From JABMNT01 sp048262255 (GTDB lineage Bacteria; Pseudomonadota; Alphaproteobacteria; Rhodospirillales; Casp-alpha2), in contig JBLXFH010000002.1 of NCBI GenBank assembly GCA_048262255.1, forward strand, positions 62,001 through 126,000: a stretch of DNA of 64,000 bases. Reading direction: 5' to 3'. Every line of letters starts with the position of its first letter. The first letter of the stretch is position 1. The translations under genes were made by a program, and so were the position numbers. Of the stretch, positions 27,545 through 37,003 are shown in pieces. The notes beneath the pieces are model-generated. The model had not been told where the DNA came from. It searched no databases and saw nothing but the letters and a program-made list of their open reading frames with translations.

Positions 27545-28861
27545 TTATTCGGCAGAGTCTGGAGTACTGGTCAGCACTTTTAAGTAAGCGATCAACTGCT
27601 GCAATTGTTTTTTGTCGGTCACCCTTTGCACCGGCATTTTTGTGCCCGGCAAATATTTATCGGGCCCTTTATCGAACAAATCAAACAGCGCCTGCTCATT
27701 CCATTCAAATTCAGCTCCTGTTAAGGCCTTGGAATATTTGTAGTTTTCAAGACTTCCAGCTTTTCGCCCAAGCAGATTGGCAAAATGGGGGCCGGAGCGG
27801 CGGACACCCTCCGCCGATAGCGAATGACATCGGGCGCATTTTAGGTACAATTTTGCGCCGGGATGATCGCTCGTCAGCCAGGGTTTAGGTTCATCGGCTT
27901 CGCCAACCTCAGCACCAATTCGGTCGCCGCTCTCAAGATGCCAGACACGGGCGCGTTCGTCCGATCCGGAACTGACGACAAATCGGCCATCGGGAGAAAC
28001 CGCGACGGCCCAGGCCGTTTTCTCATGAGCCCGGATTTTGCGAATGATCTGCCCCGTCTCCAAGTCCCAATGAATGATAAATCCATCGCGCCCGACAGAC
28101 ACCGCCTGCTGGTTTTTGCCTACGAGGCGCACACCAAACACCTGCTTGTTATGGCCTTCCAGCTTGCTGAGTTCCTTAAAGCTTTCGGCATCCCAAATGC
28201 GGAGTGACCCGTCAATGCTGGCAGAAATCAATTGTGTGCCATGGCGCGCTGCCGCCATCTGCGTAATGCCCATAAGGTGGCCTTCCAGCCGCCCTAATGG
28301 CCGCCCGCTGCGGCTTTCAAAAATCCGGATGATCCGGTCATGCCCTGCACTGGCCAGGCGGCGCCCTTCATCCAGAAAGACGACTGCGTTAATGGGAGCC
28401 GGATGTTCGAACTGGCGGATTTGTTCACCGGTTACAGCATCCCATAGAATAACCAGGCCGTCCCAGCCACCGGTCGCAATCCATCTGTTATCCGGGCTTA
28501 CCGATAGGGCCATAACTTTATGCCCGTGCCCACTCAGCCGGTGAATGGGCTCATATCGCTCCAGATCCCAGATAATCGTCGTATGATCATCACTGGTGGT
28601 CACCGCCCGTTTGCCATCATCCATGAACAGGGCATTGGTCACAGGACCTTCATGCCCCTCCAGTCTGGCAAGCTCCGACTGCTCTTCAAAATCCCAGATA
28701 ATGGCCGAAAAATCAAAACTGCCTGTCAGCACCTGGCGTCCATCGGCAGAAAAATCGATGGCCCGTATAATTCCGCCATGACCGACCAAATCAGCCTGGA
28801 CAGGTGGCGTCAGAAACCCGCAAAAGATCAACCCAATGAAAATTCGCAAAACTGTCATCAT
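27545..28861 (-). CDS. periplasmic seven-bladed WD40 propeller fused to c-type cytochrome
   Basis: 438 residues. A signal peptide is predicted to be cleaved after VQA at residue 23. Seven WD40 repeats follow; their strand ends read IIWDF, IIWDL, ILWDA, RIFES, RIWDA, IHWDL and RVWHL between residues 54 and 310, i.e. one complete propeller. Residues about 333-432 are a class I cytochrome c with haem motif CARCH (342-346) and probable axial Met409 in GTKMP. Export to the periplasm is needed for haem attachment. The partner protein is unknown. It ends 20 bases before the HDAC-like gene starts, on the same strand. Confidence 0.85.
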   Translation of the reverse strand: MMTVLRIFIGLIFCGFLTPPVQADLVGHGGIIRAIDFSADGRQVLTGSFDFSAIIWDFEEQSELARLEGHEGPVTNALFMDDGKRAVTTSDDHTTIIWDLERYEPIHRLSGHGHKVMALSVSPDNRWIATGGWDGLVILWDAVTGEQIRQFEHPAPINAVVFLDEGRRLASAGHDRIIRIFESRSGRPLGRLEGHLMGITQMAAARHGTQLISASIDGSLRIWDAESFKELSKLEGHNKQVFGVRLVGKNQQAVSVGRDGFIIHWDLETGQIIRKIRAHEKTAWAVAVSPDGRFVVSSGSDERARVWHLESGDRIGAEVGEADEPKPWLTSDHPGAKLYLKCARCHSLSAEGVRRSGPHFANLLGRKAGSLENYKYSKALTGAEFEWNEQALFDLFDKGPDKYLPGTKMPVQRVTDKKQLQQLIAYLKVLTSTPDSAE

Positions 28862-29166
28862 GAATCCTATCTTGCGTCAAAGTCCGCATACTTGCCAAGA
28901 TAAGAAATTATCTGTCTTTTCCATGTTCGATAGAGTCACATAAAATCTTATTAAAAGCATTATAAATCCTATGCTTCTCAGGTGTTGATTCTGATTGAAT
29001 AGTCAAGACCGAGTCCCTAAATTAACCTGATGAGTTTACCTGTGGGCCATGGCAATTCACCTCATACGTTTATTGCATACAAAATCCCATTTCTGTGAGT
29101 CTCAGTGTTTTCAAAATTGTACAAAAGTTCCTGTTCGATGGATGGGCACATATAAGGACGGATAGG
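28862..29166. other. 305-base AT-rich divergent intergenic region
   Basis: It separates the WD40-cytochrome gene from the RND pump operon and must hold both promoters. I see no convincing terminator, RNA gene or clear operator. A GTG-started extension of the pump gene could begin at 29095, but it lacks a good ribosome-binding site. Confidence 0.4.
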
Positions 29167-30384
29167 ATGTCGACAAACCAACTTTTGGTAGCGCTGAATG
29201 GGGAAAAAGTCTGCAAGCCCTTTTTCGGAGCAATGCTCTTTTCTCTCTTTCTTACAGGCGCCGGCGCACAGGCTTTTGCGCAAGCGGGCGGTCCTCCCGC
29301 AACGCTTGTCGAGGTGGACGCGGTAAAAGTCGTCCCGCTTACGCAAACGGTGCCCGTTATCGGTCGCTTTGTCGCACGCCAGACGGGCGTTGTCGCCGCG
29401 CGATCAAAAGGTGCCATCGGTAAAATCGAAGTCGATGTGGGAGATCGTGTTGAAGCCGGTGACGTCATGGCCGTGCTGGTCCGCGACCGCTTACAATGGC
29501 AACTCAATCTGTCAAAAGCCGAGGTGGCAAGCTATGCCGCACAAGCGGAAACCGCCGAAGCCAGGATCGAGCTATTGCGGCTTGAGTTAAAACGCCTTGA
29601 TTCCCTGAGCAAATCACCAGCCTTCTCGCAGGCCCGCATGGATGACAAAAAGCAAAGTATTTTGGTCGCCGAAAGCGAAGCGGCAGAAGCCCGGGCGCAA
29701 TTACGCCGTGTGCAGGCCAATCTGAAATTGCATCAAATCGATTATCAGGACGGCGAGATCAAGGCCCCCTATAGCGGCGTCGTGACACAAAAGCACACCT
29801 CTGTCGGTTCTTACGTAAATGTTGGATCTCCGGTTTTTACGTTGATTGACGACACCACTTTGGAAATCGAGGCGGATGTCCCTTCCGAGCGCATCAGCGG
29901 TCTTAAACCGGGCGTCATGGTCAACGTCAGTCTCGACATGGAAAGTCGCATCAAGGCAGCCGTCAGGGCCGTCGTACCGGAAGAGAACTCGCAAACCCGT
30001 ACCCGGGCTGTCCGTTTCGAGCCCATTGAAATGAACGGCGTTGCCAATCTGGCCGCCAATCAGTCGGTAACCCTCGATTTGCCGTCCGGTGGACAAAAAG
30101 ACGTGCTGTCTGTCCACAAGGACGCTGTTTTGAACCGCCGTGGCAATCAGCTGGTTGTCCTGTTTGACAAGGGTCATGCCGCATTCCGGACCGTCCAACT
30201 GGGGGAAGCCTCGGGCAATCGGTTTATTGTCCTAGGCGGTCTGGTGGCTGGCGATATTGTTGTCATTCGCGGCAATGAGCGCCTCGCCCCCAACCAGCCC
30301 ATCCGTTACGAAGGCATGCCCAAACCAACGGAGGGTCAGGTCCAGTCCGACGGACAGACGGACCCGAAAAACGTTAAGGGATAA
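29167..30384 (+). CDS. RND efflux periplasmic adaptor (membrane fusion protein)
   Basis: 405 residues from ATG 29167, which has AAGGA 8 bases upstream and is directly followed by a hydrophobic signal/anchor (FGAMLFSLFLTGAGAQAFA). It has HlyD/AcrA-type architecture: lipoyl half-motifs, a central alpha-helical hairpin (about 110-170, rich in A/E/R), the return lipoyl segment IKAPYSGVVTQKHTSVGSYV, then beta-barrel and membrane-proximal domains. It bridges the inner-membrane pump to an outer-membrane channel. Five bases separate it from the pump gene. No local regulator or TolC homologue is present. Confidence 0.92.
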   Translation: MSTNQLLVALNGEKVCKPFFGAMLFSLFLTGAGAQAFAQAGGPPATLVEVDAVKVVPLTQTVPVIGRFVARQTGVVAARSKGAIGKIEVDVGDRVEAGDVMAVLVRDRLQWQLNLSKAEVASYAAQAETAEARIELLRLELKRLDSLSKSPAFSQARMDDKKQSILVAESEAAEARAQLRRVQANLKLHQIDYQDGEIKAPYSGVVTQKHTSVGSYVNVGSPVFTLIDDTTLEIEADVPSERISGLKPGVMVNVSLDMESRIKAAVRAVVPEENSQTRTRAVRFEPIEMNGVANLAANQSVTLDLPSGGQKDVLSVHKDAVLNRRGNQLVVLFDKGHAAFRTVQLGEASGNRFIVLGGLVAGDIVVIRGNERLAPNQPIRYEGMPKPTEGQVQSDGQTDPKNVKG

Positions 30385-30389
30385 AACCG

Positions 30390-33300
30390 ATGAACCTGAT
30401 CCGCCTGTCCATTGAACGCCCAGTCGCCGTGATGGCGGCGGTTTTGATGATTGTCATGTTCGGTCTGGTTGCCCTGCAGGCGATCCCGATTCAGTTGATC
30501 CCCGACGTGCGTAAACCGATCATCACGCTGGAAACCATCTGGCCCGGTGCGGCACCGGCAGAAGTCGAGCGGGAAATCACCAACCGACAGGAAGAGGTCT
30601 TGCGTGGCATTGAAGGGCTGGAGCAGATTATCTCCACCTCTGAAGATGGCCGGTCGCGTATTGAGTTGGAATTTCAAATCGGCGTCAACATGGACAAGTC
30701 CCTGCTGCTGGTCGCCAACCGACTTGATCGGGTCGACGGTTATCCTGCTGAAGTCAACCAACCCTCCATGCGCACCTCCGGCTCCGACGACAATCCTATC
30801 GCGTGGTTTATTCTGCTTAAGAAAGACAACGACGTCGCCGAGATGCATACCTATGGCGATTTTGTCGAGGATATTATCCAGGACCGGCTTGAGCGGGTCA
30901 CCGGCGTATCGCGTGTCAACGTTTATGGCGGATCCGAGCAGCAGCTTGAGATCATTGTCGATCCCGAGCGCATGGCACGATACGGCCTGACAGTTACCGA
31001 GGTTGTTAGCAAACTGCGCGCCGCCAACGCTTCTGTTTCGGCTGGTGATGTGGAGGAAGGCAAGCGCCGTTATGTGGTCCGCACGGAAGGTGAGTTCTCG
31101 AAAATCGAGGATGTCAGCTCGGTCCTGTTGCGTTCCGATCAGGACAGCGCCTCGGGAAGAATTGCCCGCGTCACAGTTGGCGATATTGCCGATGTGAAAT
31201 TTAACTACAAGGAACCGGTCGCTCGCATTCGCCTAAACGGACAACCGGCCATGGCCGTCAATACAGTCCGCGAAAACGGCGCCAACGTGATCAAGGTTAT
31301 GGAAGGCATTCAGGAAGCTGTTTCCGAATTGAACAGCTCGACCTTGCCTGAAGAAGGCCTTGAACTGGTTCAGGTTTACGACGAGACCACCTATATCAAT
31401 TCCTCCATTGATCTCGTTCAGCAAAACATTCTTGTCGGTGGCATGCTTGCGGCCTTCATGCTGCTGCTGTTTTTACGCTCCGGCGGCGCGACACTCGTTG
31501 TCTCGCTGGCCATTCCGGTGTCGATCATTGGCGCCTTCGTCGCCATGGCGGCGCTGGGCCGCTCCATCAATGTCGTGTCGCTGGCCGGGATCGCCTTTGC
31601 CGTCGGTATGGTGGTCGATGCAGCAATTGTGGTTCTTGAGAACATTTACCGGCATCGGGAAAACGGCAAAAGCCGGGCCGAGGCGGCGTACCTCGGTGCC
31701 TCACAGGTCTGGGGCGCCATTCTCGTGTCAGCCCTAACTACGGTTATGGTCTTCATCCCGCTTTTGGTGATGGAGCTTGAGGTCGGCCAATTGTTCCGCG
31801 ATATCGCCGTCGCCCTGTCTGTCTCGGTCATGCTGTCGTTGCTGGTCGCCATTACCGTCATTCCGGCCCTGGCCAACCGGCTTTTGGGCAAGGACGGACA
31901 GGCCCATATCACACGCATGCGCATTCCTGTCATCGATGACTTTGCCGAATTTTTCGTGCGCGCTGCTGTCGGTTTTACCCGCCGGGTCACGTCGAGCAAA
32001 CCGCTCGCCTTGATCGTTGTCGCCGTCATTTGCGGCACAGCCAGCCTCATTACCTGGCAACTGCTGCCCAAGCAGGACTACCTGCCCGATGGCAACAAGA
32101 ACCTGATTTTCGGCATCATCCTGCCACCGCCCGGTTATAACCTGCGGACAACAGTCGACATCGCGCAAAAGTTCGAAGCCACTGTCCGCCCCCATCTGGC
32201 GACCCCAGAAGCCCCCTTCTCGGCACCCGGCGAAATTCCGAAAATGTCGCGCTTTTTCTTTGTTGCCTTTCGGGGCCGCACCATCCTCGGCGCCCAGGCC
32301 GCTGACCCGAACCGAGTCCGCGAGCTTCTGCCCTTTATGCGCCAGGCCGCTTTTCAGGAACCCGGCACCTTTGGTCTGGTCACCCAGCAATCGCTGTTTG
32401 GCCGCGGGATTGGCGGCAAACGCTCTATTGATTTTAATATTTCCGGCCCCGATATGCAGGAAATCCTGGATGTGGCGCTGAGAAGTTTTGGCATGATCAA
32501 CCAACTCATGCCGCGCGATCAGGGTACGCAAATGCGCCCTATACCAGGCCTCACCCTAGGGGCGCCGGAAGTCCGGATCATACCCAACCGCACAAAACTG
32601 GCCGACAACGGCGTCTCCACCCGCGAACTAGGCGACACCATCGACGCCTTCAACGATGGCTTGCGGGTCGCCGAAATCACTGTCGGCTCCAGCCGAATGG
32701 ACCTGACCCTGAAGGGCCGGCTTAATGAAATCAACGAAACCCAGGGCATCAATAACCTGCCTGTCGTAACACGGTCCGGCAAAATCATTCCGGCCAGTTC
32801 CCTGGCTGATGTGATCGTCACCTCCGGCCCGACGGAAATCCGTCATATCGAGCGTGAACGCACGGTTACCCTGCAAATCCAGCCGCCCAGCAGCATTCCG
32901 CTGCAAGCCGTCATCGATGAGCTGAATGAGAAAGTGATCAACCCGATCCGGGCGGAAGGGCTGCCATCGGGCATCCAGATCAACCTGAGCGGCACCGCCG
33001 ATAAGCTCAGCGAGACCAAGGACGCCATTCAGGTTGATCTGTTGATGGCATTGGTCATCGTCTATCTGGTTATGGCTGTACTGTTCGAAAACTTCTTCTA
33101 TCCAGCCATCATCATGCTGTCGGTGCCGTTGGCGACAGCTGGCGGGGTGATCGGCCTGTGGCTGGCCAATTTTCAGGAATTCCAGCCCCTCGACATGCTG
33201 ACCCTGCTCGGTTTCGTCATCCTGATCGGGATTGTGGTGAATAACGCCATCCTGCTGGTCCACCAGACCCTCTATCATATCCGCGAAGAAGGCATGGACG

Positions 33301-33587
33301 TCGCTGACGCGACGCTGGAAGCCACCCGCAACCGCATCCGCCCGATCTTCATGTCGACGCTGACCAGCGTGTTTGGCATGATGCCGCTGGTCCTGTTGCC
33401 GGGCTCCGGCTCCGAACTTTATCGCGGTTTAGGTGCTGTCGTGCTCGGTGGCCTTGCGCTTTCCGCTGTCCTCACCCTGCTTATCGTACCGCCGCTGCTG
33501 ACCCTGTTTGCCGGCGTTCTGGAACGCAAACGCCTCGATACCGCAAAATATCTGAACGACAAGATGGCGCAAAAACCAGCCGAATAA
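30390..33587 (+). CDS. RND efflux pump permease (AcrB/HAE1 family)
   Basis: 1065 residues, 12 spans and two large periplasmic loops. The N-terminus MNLIRLSIERPVAVMAAV is typical. In TM4 the proton-relay segment reads GMVVDAAIVVLENI, so the first aspartate of the AcrB Asp407-Asp408 pair is kept and the second is alanine. The C-terminal half repeats the pattern (GFVILIGIVVNNAILLVHQ). It exports drugs, detergents or lipids using the proton gradient; the substrate cannot be predicted. It forms a two-gene operon with the adaptor. Confidence 0.93.
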   Translation: MNLIRLSIERPVAVMAAVLMIVMFGLVALQAIPIQLIPDVRKPIITLETIWPGAAPAEVEREITNRQEEVLRGIEGLEQIISTSEDGRSRIELEFQIGVNMDKSLLLVANRLDRVDGYPAEVNQPSMRTSGSDDNPIAWFILLKKDNDVAEMHTYGDFVEDIIQDRLERVTGVSRVNVYGGSEQQLEIIVDPERMARYGLTVTEVVSKLRAANASVSAGDVEEGKRRYVVRTEGEFSKIEDVSSVLLRSDQDSASGRIARVTVGDIADVKFNYKEPVARIRLNGQPAMAVNTVRENGANVIKVMEGIQEAVSELNSSTLPEEGLELVQVYDETTYINSSIDLVQQNILVGGMLAAFMLLLFLRSGGATLVVSLAIPVSIIGAFVAMAALGRSINVVSLAGIAFAVGMVVDAAIVVLENIYRHRENGKSRAEAAYLGASQVWGAILVSALTTVMVFIPLLVMELEVGQLFRDIAVALSVSVMLSLLVAITVIPALANRLLGKDGQAHITRMRIPVIDDFAEFFVRAAVGFTRRVTSSKPLALIVVAVICGTASLITWQLLPKQDYLPDGNKNLIFGIILPPPGYNLRTTVDIAQKFEATVRPHLATPEAPFSAPGEIPKMSRFFFVAFRGRTILGAQAADPNRVRELLPFMRQAAFQEPGTFGLVTQQSLFGRGIGGKRSIDFNISGPDMQEILDVALRSFGMINQLMPRDQGTQMRPIPGLTLGAPEVRIIPNRTKLADNGVSTRELGDTIDAFNDGLRVAEITVGSSRMDLTLKGRLNEINETQGINNLPVVTRSGKIIPASSLADVIVTSGPTEIRHIERERTVTLQIQPPSSIPLQAVIDELNEKVINPIRAEGLPSGIQINLSGTADKLSETKDAIQVDLLMALVIVYLVMAVLFENFFYPAIIMLSVPLATAGGVIGLWLANFQEFQPLDMLTLLGFVILIGIVVNNAILLVHQTLYHIREEGMDVADATLEATRNRIRPIFMSTLTSVFGMMPLVLLPGSGSELYRGLGAVVLGGLALSAVLTLLIVPPLLTLFAGVLERKRLDTAKYLNDKMAQKPAE

Positions 33588-33693
33588 CAACTGACATATA
33601 CCGGATGGCTAAAAAGAGACTGGGGGCGATCCCGAGAGTGAGACCGTAGCTATTGATCAGGGCAGTAAACTTGAAGAGGAGTCTGATATTTCT

Positions 33694-33921
33694 CTAGTCC
33701 TGTTTGGTCAGGACAATCTCGAAAAAGCCTTCGTCGTCTGTTACTGACGTCAGTTCATGCCCTGTGTTCTCACAAAAAACCTCAAAATCCTTTGGCGCAG
33801 CCGGGTCTGTTGCCAAGATGACCAGCACATCACCGGGAATCAGTTCCTTGATCGCCTTGTTGGCTTTTAAAACCGGTAACGGGCAACTGAGGCCCTTCAA
33901 ATCGAGAACAGTTCTTGGCAT
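33694..33921 (-). CDS. tusA: TusA-family sulfur carrier protein
   Basis: 75 residues with the family CPxP motif (GLSCPLPVLKANKAIKEL). The cysteine carries sulfur as a persulfide. Known roles are tRNA thiolation and delivery of sulfane sulfur in sulfur oxidation. It is divergent from a persulfide dioxygenase-rhodanese gene, with which it probably shares control, suggesting the sulfane-sulfur role. Confidence 0.92.
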   Translation of the reverse strand: MPRTVLDLKGLSCPLPVLKANKAIKELIPGDVLVILATDPAAPKDFEVFCENTGHELTSVTDDEGFFEIVLTKQD

Positions 33922-33934
33922 GTAAAACCCCCTG

Positions 33935-33954
33935 TATTGTTATTTTATACAATA
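33935..33954. promoter_or_regulatory. inverted repeat TATTGT-N8-ACAATA between tusA and the persulfide dioxygenase
   Basis: Six-base perfect arms are separated by TATTTTAT and centred about 23 bases upstream of the tusA start. A second, weaker repeat CATAT-N12-ATATG lies at 34035-34056, nearer the dioxygenase gene. Both could be operators for a sulfide-responsive regulator of the BigR/SqrR type, which is not encoded here. That regulator assignment is inference. Confidence 0.4.
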
Positions 33955-34090
33955 GAATTTAGTGCAATGCGGGCCACCGGCAAGCGATTCTTGCAAAATA
34001 ATGCAATTAATCGATTGGTAAGTTTCGGCTATTTCATATAGTATTTATTGAATATGTTAGAGGCATAATCTTCACCCTGAACATCGAAAA

Positions 34091-35143
34091 ATGGGTTTCG
34101 CAATGATTTTTCGCCAGCTTTTTGATCAGGAATCCAGCACCTACACCTATCTGCTTGCGGCGCGCAGTGGCGGTGAAGCGCTGATCATTGACCCGGTGAT
34201 CGGCAAACTGGAGCATTATCTCCGGCTGTTTTCCGAGCTTGATCTCAAACTGGTCAAAGCCCTTGATACCCATTGCCATGCCGATCATGTGACGGCCCTG
34301 GGTGCATTGCGCGACCAGACCCACTGTATCACCGTCATGGGGCGCGAATCACAGGTCGATGTGGTATCCATGCGTGTTGATGATGGCGAAATGATCCATA
34401 TCGACTCTGTTGAACTGCAAGCCCTGCACACACCCGGACATACCGATGATTCCTACTGTTTTAAGATGGATGACCGGATTTTCACCGGCGATACCTTGCT
34501 CATTCGTGGCACAGGTCGCACCGACTTCCAGAATGGCAGCCCCTATGATGCCTACACCTCCCTGTTCACAAAGCTTCTGACCCTGCCAGATGAAACACTT
34601 GTCTACCCGGCGCATGACTATAAAGGCGATACCGTCAGCACCATTGCCGAGGAAAAAGCCTTCAATCCGCGCCTGCAGGTCAGGTCAGCCGAAGAATATG
34701 CCGAAATTATGGATAACCTTAATCTACCCAATCCGAAGTTGATGGATGAAGTGATCCCGGTCAATCTGGCTATCGGTTTTCACGCGGATGATCCGGAAAT
34801 CGTTGATTTTACCCTCAGCCCCACCGAAGCACAGGCACAGTTGGATACCCCTGATACGCTGTTTGTCGATTTACGCGAGGACCATGAACGCCAACGCGAC
34901 GGCATCATACCGGGGTCCGTTCATGCGCCTTACGGAACCATCGAAACCGCCATTAAGCCGGGCGGCTTGTTACATGCCATGGCGACACAAACCGGCAAAT
35001 CCCTTATGTTGTACTGTGCCTATGGCGAACGTTCGGCGCTGGCGCTAAAGGACGTCAAAGACGCCGGTTTCCGGAACGCCTATCATATCGGCGGTGGGCT
35101 CGATGCCTGGAAAAAAGCCGGGGCGCCGTTGGCGCGTATATAG
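34091..35143 (+). CDS. persulfide dioxygenase (ETHE1-like) fused to rhodanese
   Basis: 350 residues. The N-terminal metallo-beta-lactamase domain has the metal motif THCHADHVTALG, LHTPGHTDDSYCF and FTGDTLLIRGTGRTDFQNG, the last being characteristic of ETHE1/Blh persulfide dioxygenases. The C-terminal rhodanese domain (about 245-350) starts DTLFVDLREDHERQ and has active-site cysteine in LYCAYGERS. The fusion oxidises glutathione persulfide to sulfite and can exchange sulfur with thiosulfate. No strong ribosome-binding site was seen; ATG 34103 is an alternative start. Confidence 0.88.
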   Translation: MGFAMIFRQLFDQESSTYTYLLAARSGGEALIIDPVIGKLEHYLRLFSELDLKLVKALDTHCHADHVTALGALRDQTHCITVMGRESQVDVVSMRVDDGEMIHIDSVELQALHTPGHTDDSYCFKMDDRIFTGDTLLIRGTGRTDFQNGSPYDAYTSLFTKLLTLPDETLVYPAHDYKGDTVSTIAEEKAFNPRLQVRSAEEYAEIMDNLNLPNPKLMDEVIPVNLAIGFHADDPEIVDFTLSPTEAQAQLDTPDTLFVDLREDHERQRDGIIPGSVHAPYGTIETAIKPGGLLHAMATQTGKSLMLYCAYGERSALALKDVKDAGFRNAYHIGGGLDAWKKAGAPLARI

Positions 35144-35154
35144 CCCGCAGCGGG

Positions 35155-36186
35155 TTAGATTGCCTGCCGAAAATAATGAACACCGGCGGGGTCTATTTCG
35201 CGGACCACACGGCCTGAGCCCTCCAGATGATGGACATGAGCCAACGCCTCGCCAATAGCGAAGAACAGTTGGTGGGCATCAAATTCTCTTTTGAACAAAG
35301 CTTTCAGCACATCCACTCCGGTTGCCGGTGCTTTGCAGGCGGCCCAGGTTTCATCAAGCCGCTCGCGATGGTGTTCACGCAGGTCATCAAGTCGCCCAAG
35401 CAGCCCATGGAACGGCCAGTCATGGCTCGGCAGGGTCAGTGTGTCTTCCGGCAGATCTTGAAACTTATCCAGGCTGGCGAGGAACAGGGCCAGCGGGTTG
35501 GCTGTCGGTTCCTGCGGCCAGACGCCCACATTGGGGCTGATGCGTGGCAAGACCTGATCACCGGAAATCAGGATGTTCGCCTCGGCGCAATAAAGACAGG
35601 CATGCTCCGGTGCATGGCCAGTGCCGACGATCACCCGCCAATTGCGCCCGCCAATGTCGATCTCGTCGCCTTCCGAAATACGCACGATACTGGTGGGAAT
35701 GGCTGAAACAACAGACGGATAACGGCCCATGCGGGCGTTGACGCTTTTCGTCAGTTCATCGTCAAAACCGGCTGCCTTATAAAACCCGACAAACTCGTCG
35801 CGCCCTGTCTCGAAGGTATCAAGACTGAACATGCGGGCAAACGTCCATTCGGTCAGCGGCATCCAGAGTTGCACCTGAAACGTCTCGCACATCCAGCCCG
35901 CCAGCCCTACATGGTCGGGATGATAGTGGGTAACGATAATCCGCTTCAGTGGTTTGTCTTTTGAAAAGTAGGTTTCAGCCAGAGATCGCCAGGCATCTTT
36001 GACTTCATCACGCGCGATCCCGGTATCGACAACGGTCCAACCATCGCCATCATCGAGCAGCCACAAATTGATATGATTGAGCTTGAACGGCAGCGGCATG
36101 CGCAACCAGTACACACCGGGTGTGACTTGCAGCGTCGTGCCGAGATCCGGCACATCGGTGCCGAAGAGATAATCCGGTTTATACAT
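35155..36186 (-). CDS. MBL-fold metallohydrolase with C-terminal winged helix (LACTB2-like)
   Basis: 343 residues. Zinc ligands appear in VTHYHPDHVGLAG, then VGTGHAPEHACLY and ISGDQVLPRISPNVGV. The C-terminal 80 residues (LKALFKREFDAHQLFFAIGEALAHVHHLE) resemble the BLACT_WH winged-helix extension of LACTB2-like proteins. The substrate is unknown; it may be a thioester or RNA. It converges with the persulfide dioxygenase gene (11 bases apart). Confidence 0.83.
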   Translation of the reverse strand: MYKPDYLFGTDVPDLGTTLQVTPGVYWLRMPLPFKLNHINLWLLDDGDGWTVVDTGIARDEVKDAWRSLAETYFSKDKPLKRIIVTHYHPDHVGLAGWMCETFQVQLWMPLTEWTFARMFSLDTFETGRDEFVGFYKAAGFDDELTKSVNARMGRYPSVVSAIPTSIVRISEGDEIDIGGRNWRVIVGTGHAPEHACLYCAEANILISGDQVLPRISPNVGVWPQEPTANPLALFLASLDKFQDLPEDTLTLPSHDWPFHGLLGRLDDLREHHRERLDETWAACKAPATGVDVLKALFKREFDAHQLFFAIGEALAHVHHLEGSGRVVREIDPAGVHYFRQAI

Positions 36187-36232
36187 GATCTAGATATAAA
36201 TGATGGAGTTGGGAAAGAAAGCGCACTGCCGT

Positions 36233-36982
36233 TTAATGCACATCACGCAGCAGGCTTTGCTGGGAGACGATATAGCGCAGTTCTTCTTTGATGATTTCCG
36301 TATGGCGTGTTGGTTCAGCCTTGAGCACGGCCGAAACGATGGAAATGCGGACCGGTTTGGGTAGCCGTTCGATGTTTTCCAGCATCAGAAACTTAACGCT
36401 CGGCCGCACGTTACCCGACAGCAGCAAACTGACCACCAGCTTGAGGCGGATGTTGTGTCGCATGTTGCCGGCTTCGGTCAGTTCAAAAAACTCATGCACA
36501 AACTGCCTGGGTGCAATGGACCCCTCCATCAGGCTATGCAGGTTTTCACGCAACGCCGACGTATATTGCTGGCGGGTCTGAACGATAAACTTCGACGTAT
36601 GACGGCGGACCTTGGCGATCGATTCCGGGTCAAAGGCCTGATCCGTGATGTACTTCAGGCATTCCTTGACCATTTCGTGTTTGGTCGACTCGCCGACAAT
36701 CTGCAGCACCCCATTGACCAGCTTGGTGGAGGCACCAAGCGGCGACAGGCGGGCGGCGGCGGCCAAAGCCATGGGCGCTTCCGGGTCGCGGGTCGCCATC
36801 ATTGCCAGAGGCAACGGGTCTTCGATGCCACGCAGATCGATATTGTGATTGAGCAGATTTTCCGGCACCAGCATACGCTCGGCCTCGCCGGGAACCAAAA
36901 TCGGTCGTTTGGCTTTGTAATCATTTTTGATGTCTAGTGCCGTATTCAGCCCATCCTGTGTGATCCCCAAAGAATTACTCAT
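36233..36982 (-). CDS. conserved hypothetical alpha-helical protein
   Basis: 249 residues, not recognised. It is almost entirely helical, rich in Leu/Glu/Lys/Arg, with no signal or membrane span. The spaced leucine pattern (IVGESTKHEMVKECLKYI; LKLVVSLLLSGNVRPSVKF) suggests a HEAT-like or other helical solenoid. AGGGGA precedes the ATG by 5 bases. It is 21 bases downstream of an HTH regulator gene and so likely cotranscribed with it. Confidence 0.65.
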   Translation of the reverse strand: MSNSLGITQDGLNTALDIKNDYKAKRPILVPGEAERMLVPENLLNHNIDLRGIEDPLPLAMMATRDPEAPMALAAAARLSPLGASTKLVNGVLQIVGESTKHEMVKECLKYITDQAFDPESIAKVRRHTSKFIVQTRQQYTSALRENLHSLMEGSIAPRQFVHEFFELTEAGNMRHNIRLKLVVSLLLSGNVRPSVKFLMLENIERLPKPVRISIVSAVLKAEPTRHTEIIKEELRYIVSQQSLLRDVH

Positions 36983-37003
36983 CGGCGTCCCCTAAATCAC
37001 GGC

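Noticed and set aside
29095..29166. GTG-started N-terminal extension of the RND adaptor
   Set aside because: ATG 29167 has AAGGA at a good distance and directly precedes the signal/anchor; the extension would bury the signal.
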